Below, piece after piece: positions 57,753 through 64,000 of a stretch of DNA of 64,000 nucleotides; positions within the stretch are counted from its first letter, which is position 1; every line of letters begins with the position of its first letter. The position numbers were made by a program, and so were the translations under genes. This DNA comes from Schaalia georgiae DSM 6843 (GTDB lineage Bacteria > Actinomycetota > Actinomycetes > Actinomycetales > Actinomycetaceae): positions 108,163-172,162 of the forward strand of contig NZ_AUBM01000007.1 in assembly GCF_000429245.1 (NCBI RefSeq), in the 5' to 3' direction. The notes below the pieces were generated by a model. The model saw only the letters and a list, made by a program, of their open reading frames with translations. It did not search any database and was not told the DNA's origin.

Positions 57753-59113
57753 CAGTCCTCTTTCCGTGTTCCTGCGTGGGGCGGGGCACCGGGCGCCCCG
57801 CTCCCCCCAACTGTAGAGCACACGATGGTCCCCACCTGGCGCCGGCGGCCCCGCGCCTCCTCGGCGCGCATGCGCACCCCCGCCAGTTCGCCGCGCGCCC
57901 CGGGCAGCGGCACTCTGCCAATGGCTTTGGCCAGCAGGCCGCCCACCGAGTCCACGTCCTCGTCCTCGACCTCGACGCCCAGCAGGTCGCCGAGCTCGGA
58001 GATCGGGTAGCGCGCGGGCACGCGCCACGCGCCCCCTCCCAGGGGCTCGGGCTCGATGACGTGCCGGTCGTGCTCGTCGGTGAGTTCGCCGACGACCTCC
58101 TCGATGATGTCCTCCAGGGTGACCAGGCCCGCCACGCCCCCGTACTCGTCGATGACGATCGCCATGTGGGAGTGCTCGGCCTGCATCTGGCGCAGCAGGT
58201 CGTCGGCCGGCTTCATCTCGACGGTGAACTCGGCGGGGCGCATCATCTGCTCGGCGGTGTGGTCAAGGTCGGGCCCGTGGGCCTCCAGGCGGGCCACCAC
58301 GTCCTTGAAGTAGAGGACGCCTCGCACGTCGTCGACGTCGTCGCCCACCACGGGCAGGCGCGAGAACCCGGAGCGCACGAAGAGGCGCAGGGCCTTGCGG
58401 GCGCCCAGGTCCGCGTCGGCGGTCACCATGTCCGTGCGCGGGACCATGACCTCGCGCACCAGGGTCTGGCCCAGGTCCAGGACGGAGCGCACCATCTCGC
58501 GGTCCTCCTCCTCGATGGACTCGGGCTCCCCCACCTCGTCGACGATCTCGCGCAGGTCGGAGACCAGTTCAGCGCGGGCCTGCGCCTCGGTGGGCTCGGG
58601 CGCGGGGCGGGAGGCTCGCACGCGCCCCAGCAGCGGGTCCAGGAGGCGGCTGAGCCGCACGAGGCGGGCGGCGGTGGGCGCCCCCGCCAGGGCGATCCCC
58701 TCGGGGCGGCGCGCCGCCCACTGGCTGGGGACCAGGGACACGAAGAGGAATTGCAGGGCGGAGACGGAGGCGACGGCGATGAGGGCCACGGCCCACCACG
58801 CGATGCCCTTGTCGACCAGGATGAGCGTGACGGACACGGCGAAGACCACCTGCCACAGGGTGCGCGCCGAACGCAGGACCAGCAGAGTGCGCCTGCGGTG
58901 GGCGACCAGGCCCGCCAGCACCCCGGCGCGCGCCCTGCCCTGCTCGGCCAGGTCCTCCACGGCGGCGGCGCTCAGGCGCGAGACGCCCTGTTCGACGCTC
59001 TGCGCCAGGCAGGCCACCACCAGGGCGAAGGCGGCCAGCACGGCGAGCGCCAGGTCGGGGACGGCCCCGATCGACGAGGCGCCCGCCGCCTGGGCGGTCA
59101 GCGGTGGGGTCAT
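57752..59113 (-). CDS. CNNM/CorC-family (hemolysin-like) membrane protein with CBS pair
   Basis: A 453-residue protein. The N-terminal CNNM (DUF21) membrane domain has three to four helices, followed by two CBS domains (EVMVPRTDMVTADAD near 245; MAIVIDEYGGVAGLVTLEDIIEEVVGEL near 330) and the C-terminal CorC_HlyC transporter-associated domain. Relatives are linked to magnesium/cobalt efflux. The ATG overlaps the ybeY stop by four bases, and its own stop overlaps the era start, as in the conserved phoH-ybeY-corC-era cluster of actinobacteria. Confidence 0.92.
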   Translation of the reverse strand: MTPPLTAQAAGASSIGAVPDLALAVLAAFALVVACLAQSVEQGVSRLSAAAVEDLAEQGRARAGVLAGLVAHRRRTLLVLRSARTLWQVVFAVSVTLILVDKGIAWWAVALIAVASVSALQFLFVSLVPSQWAARRPEGIALAGAPTAARLVRLSRLLDPLLGRVRASRPAPEPTEAQARAELVSDLREIVDEVGEPESIEEEDREMVRSVLDLGQTLVREVMVPRTDMVTADADLGARKALRLFVRSGFSRLPVVGDDVDDVRGVLYFKDVVARLEAHGPDLDHTAEQMMRPAEFTVEMKPADDLLRQMQAEHSHMAIVIDEYGGVAGLVTLEDIIEEVVGELTDEHDRHVIEPEPLGGGAWRVPARYPISELGDLLGVEVEDEDVDSVGGLLAKAIGRVPLPGARGELAGVRMRAEEARGRRRQVGTIVCSTVGGSGAPGAPPHAGTRKED

Positions 59114-59559
59114 CGGGACGCCAGGAAGGTGAGGAGCAGTTTGCGCTGCAGGGCGAACATCTCCGCCCTCTCGGCGTCCTCGGCGTGGTCGTAGCCCAGC
59201 AGGTGGAGGATGCCGTGGGTGGCCAGCAGCAGCATTTCCTCGGCGGCGGTGTGCCCGGAGTCGGCGGCCTGGCGGGTGGCCACCTCGGGGCAGATGCAGA
59301 TGTCTCCGAGCATCCCCGGCGGCGTGGGGTTGTCGGCGGTGCCGGGTTTGAGCTCGTCCATGGGGAAGCTCATGACATCCGTGGGGCCGGGCAGGTCCAG
59401 CCATTTGACGTGCAGCTCCTCCATGGGGCCGGCCCCGATGAACAGGATGTTGAGCTCGGCGTCGGAGGCGACGTGCATCTGGGTGAGCACGTAGTCGGCC
59501 AGGGCCGCGAACTCGGCGCAGTCGATGTCGTAGTCGGTCTCGTTCAGAACCTCGGTCAT
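59110..59559 (-). CDS. ybeY: Endoribonuclease YbeY
   Basis: A 149-residue zinc endoribonuclease for 16S rRNA maturation and ribosome quality control. The metal site is the three histidines of HGILHLLGYDH (H115, H119, H125). The PMDE and MLGDICIC motifs precede it. The start ATG overlaps the phoH stop (ATGA) and its stop overlaps the corC start. Confidence 0.95.
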   Translation of the reverse strand: MTEVLNETDYDIDCAEFAALADYVLTQMHVASDAELNILFIGAGPMEELHVKWLDLPGPTDVMSFPMDELKPGTADNPTPPGMLGDICICPEVATRQAADSGHTAAEEMLLLATHGILHLLGYDHAEDAERAEMFALQRKLLLTFLASR

Positions 59560-60587
59560 GAGCGGTCCTCTCGGGGGTGTCTGGCGCGGGAGCGGGCGGA
59601 GCGCCGGTGCGCGCCGCCGTCCTCCCACCGCTGGTACGCGTCGATGATATGGCCGACCAGCTCGTGGCGGACCACGTCCGCGCTGGTGAGGTGGCAGAAC
59701 TCGATGCCGTCCACGCCCTCCAAGATGGTCTGGATGACGGCGAGGCCGCTGGGCTGGCCGCCGGGCAGGTCCACTTGGGAGGCGTCGCCGGTGACGACCA
59801 CTTTGGATCCGAATCCCAGGCGGGTGAGGAACATCTTCATCTGGCCCAGCGTGGTGTTCTGCGCCTCGTCGAGGATGATGAAGGAGTCGTTGAGGGTGCG
59901 TCCGCGCATGTACGCCAGGGGCGCGACCTCGATGGTCCCGGCGGCCATGAGCTTGGGCAGCGCCTCGGGGTCCAGCATGTCCCCCAGGGCGTCGTAGAGG
60001 GGCCGCAGATAGGGGTCGATCTTGTCGGTGAGGGACCCTGGCAGGAACCCCAGGTTCTCGCCCGCCTCGACGGCCGGCCGGGTCAGGACGATGCGGCGGG
60101 CCTCGCCGGACAGGAGGCGGCGCACGGCCTGCGCCATGGCCAGGTAAGTCTTGCCCGTGCCCGCCGGACCGATGCCGAAGACGACGGTGGAGCGGTCGAT
60201 GGCGTCCGTGTACGCCTTCTGCCCGGGCGTTTTGGGGCGGATGGAGCGGCCGCGGGCGGAGAGGATCTCCTCGGAGGGGGCTTCGCCGCGCGTGACGCGC
60301 CCCAGCAGTGAGATGGCCTGTTCGACGGCGTCGGCGTCGAGCGCCTGGCCCCGCCCGGCCAGGCCGATGAGCTCCTCGACCAGGTTCGCGGCCAGGTCGA
60401 TGTCGGCTTGGACGCCGGTCATGGAGATCTCGCGCCCGGTGACCAGGAAGCGCACATGGGGGAAGCCGCGCTCCAGGGCGCGCAGCACCTGGTCGGCGAC
60501 CCCCAGGACCATGATGGGCTCCAGGCGCGCGGGAATGGTGGCACGCCTGGTCTGCACGAGGGTGCTTTCAACGGTGGGGTCGCTCAT
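59556..60587 (-). CDS. PhoH-family ATPase
   Basis: A 343-residue cytoplasmic ATPase of the PhoH/PhoL type, often functionally tied to YbeY in RNA metabolism. Walker A is GIGPAGTGKT (138-148), Walker B is FIILDEAQNTT, and a KH-like N-terminal domain precedes the P-loop. First gene of the four-gene phoH-ybeY-corC-era operon. A -10-like TAGAAT (plus-strand ATTCTA, 60635-60640) and AAGGAG lie upstream. The ribosome site is nearer a GTG at 60602 than the ATG at 60587, so the start has five codons of uncertainty. Confidence 0.92.
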   Translation of the reverse strand: MSDPTVESTLVQTRRATIPARLEPIMVLGVADQVLRALERGFPHVRFLVTGREISMTGVQADIDLAANLVEELIGLAGRGQALDADAVEQAISLLGRVTRGEAPSEEILSARGRSIRPKTPGQKAYTDAIDRSTVVFGIGPAGTGKTYLAMAQAVRRLLSGEARRIVLTRPAVEAGENLGFLPGSLTDKIDPYLRPLYDALGDMLDPEALPKLMAAGTIEVAPLAYMRGRTLNDSFIILDEAQNTTLGQMKMFLTRLGFGSKVVVTGDASQVDLPGGQPSGLAVIQTILEGVDGIEFCHLTSADVVRHELVGHIIDAYQRWEDGGAHRRSARSRARHPREDRS

Positions 60588-60838
60588 GCGGTGGAGGTCC
60601 ACGCTCCTTCGGATCCGCTTGTGGTGCTGCCCCGATTCTATCGGCGCCGCCGGGGCGGGGGCCACTCGGCGTGCCCGCCCCGCCCGCGGATGTTCCTCCC
60701 CGCCCCCCCGGGGGCAAGCTGACGCGCAGCGTGTGGGCGCGTTTGTTCTCCAGCCCTACCCGGCCCCCGGGGGCAAGCCCCTGACTCACAGTTTTCGAGT
60801 ACTTGTCTGCTTCACGCGGGCGGGCGTAGTTTTGGAGC
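60588..60838. repeat. Divergent gap with a short direct repeat and the promoter of the YbaB-like gene
   Basis: CCCCCGGGGGCAAG occurs at 60705 and 60764 (59 bases apart). TTGTCT (60803-60808) and TAGTTT (60827-60832) are separated by 18 bases; TAGTTT ends six bases before the ATG at 60839, so the toxin cassette message is probably leaderless. Confidence 0.5.
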
Positions 60839-61195
60839 ATGGCTGGAGCTTTCGAGGATTTCGAACAGATGATCGCCGACGCGCAGCGGCGCGTGTCGGA
60901 GAACGCACGGGCGGGGGCGCGCTTCAGGCGGGCCAGCGAGGGCGTGGTGGGGCGCGGGCGCGCCCTGGGCGGCGAGGTCGCGGTGGAGGTGGACGCCTCG
61001 GGCGCGCTGGTGCGCTGCGCTTTCGGGCGGGGCGTCCAGCGGGTCTCCCTGTCGTGCTTGGGGGCCGGGGTGGTGGAGGCGTACACGGCGGCACGGGCGG
61101 ACGCGCTCGCCGGGGTGCGCGGGGCCGCTGTGGAGGCGTTCGGAGCGGACAACCCGATCCTGGCCCCCCTGATGGGAGGCGGGGACGGTGAGTGA
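60839..61195 (+). CDS. YbaB/EbfC-fold protein of an ESX-type toxin cassette
   Basis: A 118-residue protein with the YbaB/EbfC plan: a helical N-terminus (FEDFEQMIADAQRRV), a central beta-hairpin (GGEVAVEVDASGALVRCAF) and a helical C-terminus. In actinobacteria YbaB-like proteins lie beside WXG100-type secreted effectors (EspL-like) and are thought to act as chaperones or regulators rather than nucleoid proteins. Its stop overlaps the next start by eight bases (GTGAGTGA). First gene of a three-gene coupled set ending with the toxin. Confidence 0.75.
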   Translation: MAGAFEDFEQMIADAQRRVSENARAGARFRRASEGVVGRGRALGGEVAVEVDASGALVRCAFGRGVQRVSLSCLGAGVVEAYTAARADALAGVRGAAVEAFGADNPILAPLMGGGDGE

Positions 61196-61505
61196 GGAGC
61201 TGCGGGTGGACACGGACGTGGTGCGCTCCTACGCGGCGCGCGTGGACGCGACAGCCGACCAGGTGTCGCAGGCCCAGTGGGCGGTGGGCTCCTTGAACAC
61301 CATCGGGGCGCTGGGCGCGTTGTGCGCGCCGCTCCTGGGGCCGGCGGTCAGCTTCGTCGAGGCGGGGGCGCGCTCGTGCATCGACGCGACGGGGCAGGGC
61401 CTTGGGCGCATGTACGAGCTCTTGGGGCGCACGGCCCAGGACTACGACGCGGTGGAGGCCCAGATCTCCGAGGATCTGCGCGCGATCATGGAGCGCCTGC
61501 CGTGA
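61188..61505 (+). CDS. WXG100/EspC-like small ESX protein
   Basis: A 105-residue helical protein starting at GTG. LRVDTDVVRSYAARVDATADQVSQA and the later QDYDAVEAQISEDL resemble DUF2580/EspC-type partners of ESX (type VII) substrates, which form hairpins that pair with the effector N-terminus. No strict WXG motif is visible; a YxxxD/E-like tail sequence (YDAVE) occurs near residue 87, as expected for the export signal. It is coupled to genes on both sides by overlapping start/stop codons. Confidence 0.7.
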   Translation: MSEELRVDTDVVRSYAARVDATADQVSQAQWAVGSLNTIGALGALCAPLLGPAVSFVEAGARSCIDATGQGLGRMYELLGRTAQDYDAVEAQISEDLRAIMERLP

Positions 61506-63304
61506 GCGGCGGGGCGGCGCTGAGCGCTGCTGATGCGCCCGGCGGGGCGGTCCGCGGCAGCGGGAACCCCGGCAGTGCCCTGGTGGCCGAGCGCCAGGAT
61601 ACACGCAGCGGCTTCGAGGGCCTGGGCATCATTGAGGACGGGCACGCCCTGGTGGAGGCCATCCAGGGCGGCAGCTGGGCGGGCACAGCGCTGGGGGTGG
61701 CGTTCACGGGGTTGGACGTGGCGTCCGCCGTCTCGGATCCCATTGGCACCCTCATCTCGATGGGCCTCGGCTGGGCACTGGAGTGGGTGTGGCCCTTCAA
61801 CGCGTTGTTCAACGCCCTGGCCGGGGACGCGGCGCAGGTGGAGGCGAACGCGCAAACGTGGGAGAACGTGGCCGTGTCCCTGGAGGCTGCCGGCGCGCAG
61901 TTGGAGGAGGACACGACCACCTGCCTGTCCGACATGGCCGGGGACGGGGTCGAGGCGATCCGGACCTCGGCCGACGGAGTGGCGGAGCACGTGCAGGCGG
62001 CCTCCCAGTGGGCGCAGGCCATGGCGGACGGCCTGCGCATGGCGTCGGGCATCGTCCAGGTGGTGCATGACGTGGTGCGCCAGGCGATAACGGATCTGAT
62101 CGGCACGATCTGCTCGGTGGCCATCGAGGAGGCCTGCACCCTGGGCCTGGCCACTGCACTGGTCATCGAGCAGATCACCACCCGGGTCGCCGCGTTGTCG
62201 ACCCATGTCTTCGAGGCCATCGGCCATTTGAAGACCGCGTTCTCCAGTTTCCACGGGCTCCTGTCGGAGCTGGGGCGCTTGTGGAACACGCTCACCGGGG
62301 CGATCAGCTCCATGTTCCACCGGGGGGCCGCCGCTGTGACGCCCCACGGCCCCGTGGCGGGCACGACCGCGGCCATCGGAATCGGCGGCGGGGCCCCGCA
62401 CGGCGCTCACGGCCCGCACGCCTCGGCCCAGCCCGCTCCCCCGCCCCCTCCTCACACCAAAGACCCCGTGAAGAACGATCCCCTGGTCTTCCCCGAGCGC
62501 AAGCCGTGGAAGGGCAAGTCGCGGGAGAAGCCCGAACCAGAACCCCACCACGGCGAGAGGTGGGGCGAGGGGCGCGACCAGGCCCAGCTCAACACACTGA
62601 GGGACGCCCGCGTCGAGACCAAGCAGCACATCGAAAACCTGGAGGCCGAACTCCGCGCCCACGGGGTGGATCCCAAGGACGCGACGCAAGAACGACTTGA
62701 AGAGACTATAACTGACCTCAGGAACAAGGGAATGCCTGACCCCGAAATCAAAAAGGTACAGATGATTGCAGACGCCTTGTCATCCCAGCGCGGAGAATAT
62801 TCCCGCCTCGGCGAAGAAGTGGGTATCGTTGGGGCAGAATCTAAATTGGAGAGTCAGGGGATGGAGCTCGTTCCCGATACCGGGGGCACAGGCGCGGGGA
62901 ACGCCAGCGGCGACATCTACGCGACCGCCCTGGACAAGGAGGGCAATCACCAAGCCTTCCACGTGGTGGAGGCCAAAGGATACAGCAGCAAACTGGGGAC
63001 GCGATTGGTCGATGGAACGCCCTTCGAACAGGGGTCCCCCACATACGTGCGCGACATCATGCTCAGCGACACGCAGCTGCACGGCGCACTGGCCGGGGAC
63101 GCGGCCCTCCGCGAGGCCATACTCAAAAGAGAGATCCCGGTGATCGCGGATGTGTACCGCACGCGCCACCCGTACATGTCCTGCGTCACCTTGCAAAAGA
63201 CAACCGCCGTGCCCCTCGACGACGACTTCATAAAGAAGCTGGAAGAGATACTCAAGGGACACCCGGCCTACACGCCTTCATCTCCCCCGAAACCCACCCC
63301 CTGA
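61502..63304 (+). CDS. ESX-type polymorphic toxin with C-terminal restriction-endonuclease-fold domain
   Basis: A 600-residue secreted toxin. The first 270 residues are helical and alanine-rich, with two hydrophobic stretches and a WENVAVSLEAAG segment typical of type VII effectors. A Pro/His-rich linker (about 290-350) and a coiled coil follow. The C-terminal domain has GDIYATALD (D471) and VVEAKGYSSKLGTR (E490, K492), the D...ExK core of PD-(D/E)xK nucleases, then FEQGSPTYVRDIM, as in actinobacterial endonuclease-fold toxins. GTG 61502 overlaps the previous stop (GTGA). GC content falls sharply from about 62,690 onward, so the toxic tip was exchanged recently. Immunity genes follow. Confidence 0.82.
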   Translation: MSGGAALSAADAPGGAVRGSGNPGSALVAERQDTRSGFEGLGIIEDGHALVEAIQGGSWAGTALGVAFTGLDVASAVSDPIGTLISMGLGWALEWVWPFNALFNALAGDAAQVEANAQTWENVAVSLEAAGAQLEEDTTTCLSDMAGDGVEAIRTSADGVAEHVQAASQWAQAMADGLRMASGIVQVVHDVVRQAITDLIGTICSVAIEEACTLGLATALVIEQITTRVAALSTHVFEAIGHLKTAFSSFHGLLSELGRLWNTLTGAISSMFHRGAAAVTPHGPVAGTTAAIGIGGGAPHGAHGPHASAQPAPPPPPHTKDPVKNDPLVFPERKPWKGKSREKPEPEPHHGERWGEGRDQAQLNTLRDARVETKQHIENLEAELRAHGVDPKDATQERLEETITDLRNKGMPDPEIKKVQMIADALSSQRGEYSRLGEEVGIVGAESKLESQGMELVPDTGGTGAGNASGDIYATALDKEGNHQAFHVVEAKGYSSKLGTRLVDGTPFEQGSPTYVRDIMLSDTQLHGALAGDAALREAILKREIPVIADVYRTRHPYMSCVTLQKTTAVPLDDDFIKKLEEILKGHPAYTPSSPPKPTP

Positions 63305-63348
63305 AAAATACACTAGAAGATAATACCTACAAGGAGTAGAATTAAACC

Positions 63349-63870
63349 ATGAGCACCACATTCACCCCCTGCCCCGCAGACAGATTCGCCGAGATTGCCA
63401 AAACCTGGCTCGATCACACTTGGCCCATCTCAGCAGCCGAGGCCAGCCAGATCTATGAGAACCTGGGATACTCGGCAGATCCAGAAGATCCAGAAATGTT
63501 CGCATCCCCCTTTTCAGACGGCAAAAGTGACTCGTATTATGTCACAGTGAAAGGCTTTGTCAGCACGGTCGACATCGCGGTTGCACGTCCATGCAATACG
63601 GGTGAAGAGGAGGAAGCATCTGCCGCTATCGCCGACACCTACACCACATATAGTCGAATTATTGATCGCCAATATGCTAGTACAATTAGTTCTACGCGAT
63701 CCCGAGATCATTCGAAAGCATGGTTCTTCACGACTGGACTTGAACTGAACATCTCAATCTGGAACCGATCCCTTTCAATGCGCATTCGCTCCCCGTACAT
63801 GACCCAGTTGCGTCGCGAAGAGGAGGAAATGGGCTTGACCAGCTACAGCGAGATCCTCGAGGACGACTGA
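63349..63870 (+). CDS. Putative immunity protein to the nuclease toxin
   Basis: A 173-residue soluble, acidic protein 44 bases downstream of the toxin, with AAGGAG before the ATG. It has no signal peptide. Its N-terminus (FTPCPADRFAEIAKTWLDHTWPI) is homologous to that of the next gene, so the two are tandem paralogues, a common arrangement for immunity genes. The GC content is low like that of the toxin C-terminus. Position and size are the only functional evidence. It may belong to the DUF6301 group, but I am not sure. Confidence 0.68.
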   Translation: MSTTFTPCPADRFAEIAKTWLDHTWPISAAEASQIYENLGYSADPEDPEMFASPFSDGKSDSYYVTVKGFVSTVDIAVARPCNTGEEEEASAAIADTYTTYSRIIDRQYASTISSTRSRDHSKAWFFTTGLELNISIWNRSLSMRIRSPYMTQLRREEEEMGLTSYSEILEDD

Positions 63871-63886
63871 AGAGGACGTTCAGCTC

Positions 63887-64000
63887 ATGACGACGCAGCG
63901 CCCCGCCAGATTCGAAGCCTACCCAACAGATCGCCTCATCGAAATTGTCAAAGCCTGGGCCAACCACTCCTGGCCCATAACCACAGAAGAGGCGCGAAAA
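63887..64000 (+). CDS. Second immunity-like gene, cut by the window end
   Basis: The first 38 codons of a gene starting ATG 63887 after GAAGAGG. The product start, RFEAYPTDRLIEIVKAWANHSWPITTEEAR, aligns with residues 5-33 of the preceding protein at roughly half identity. It is a tandem paralogue, probably immunity to a related toxin. The rest lies beyond the window. Confidence 0.7.
   Translation, partial: MTTQRPARFEAYPTDRLIEIVKAWANHSWPITTEEARK

Overview
The window is a high-GC chromosomal segment with dense coding and divergent or overlapping gene pairs. It looks like an actinobacterium of the Actinomycetaceae (Actinomyces/Schaalia type). The signs are a DUF3516 SKI2-like helicase, a gltX gene beside tRNA-Glu and tRNA-Gln, the phoH-ybeY-corC-era cluster, a lutABC lactate operon, a trehalose PTS and an ESX-type secreted toxin cassette. 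The genus is an inference; no rRNA is present.

Layout. 0.3-1.9 kb: a TetR regulator, a palindromic operator/promoter and an NmrA-like oxidoreductase. 2.0-4.0 kb: two tRNA-Glu, one tRNA-Gln and gltX. 4.1-13.6 kb: a PatB/MalY-type lyase, a purine phosphorylase with an NCS1 permease, an FAH-family hydrolase with an AGCS symporter, and the helicase. 13.6-19.0 kb: a repeat-rich gap, then small housekeeping genes (Pr6Pr, VOC, an orphan RelB/DinJ antitoxin, YbaK, YccF, YggS, MarC). 19.1-22.0 kb: a lower-GC HipA kinase plus DUF262 pair. 22.2-28.3 kb: lipoate ligase, a hypothetical protein, a nucleotidyltransferase, leuA and lactate permease. 28.5-29.8 kb: a lipoprotein and two small membrane proteins.

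29.9-41.6 kb is the most interesting block. It is a single-strand five-gene operon behind a clean sigma70-like promoter: a DUF4132 protein, a 1,515-residue protein of unknown function, a MoxR AAA+ ATPase, a DUF5682-VWA fusion and a SWIM zinc-finger protein. It resembles the uncharacterised Escherichia coli yehI/yehL/yehM/yehP/yehQ set in rearranged and fused form, and is the best candidate here for an undescribed system.

41.7-43.9 kb: a lower-GC secreted YiiX/NlpC-like enzyme and a lipoprotein interrupted by a frameshift in a C7 tract. 44.3-47.4 kb: lutABC; lactate permease lies 16 kb away. 47.6-51.6 kb: a mannitol-dehydrogenase-family enzyme and a UvrA-like ABC protein. 51.6-52.6 kb: a non-coding kilobase containing an inverted array of 20-bp iterons. 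52.6-56.4 kb: the trehalose PTS and phosphotrehalase operon. 56.5-60.6 kb: phoH-ybeY-corC-era, each joined to the next by a 4-base or shorter overlap. 60.8-64 kb: a YbaB-like protein, a small WXG100-like partner, a nuclease-fold polymorphic toxin and two tandem immunity-like genes, the last cut by the window end.

Two genome-wide habits stand out. Many genes have a -10-like hexamer ending 6-7 bases before the start codon, the pattern expected of leaderless mRNAs, and this decides several starts. Intergenic DNA is full of short, diverged direct repeats, five of which have a spacing of exactly 64 bases, and of a 72-bp palindromic element.
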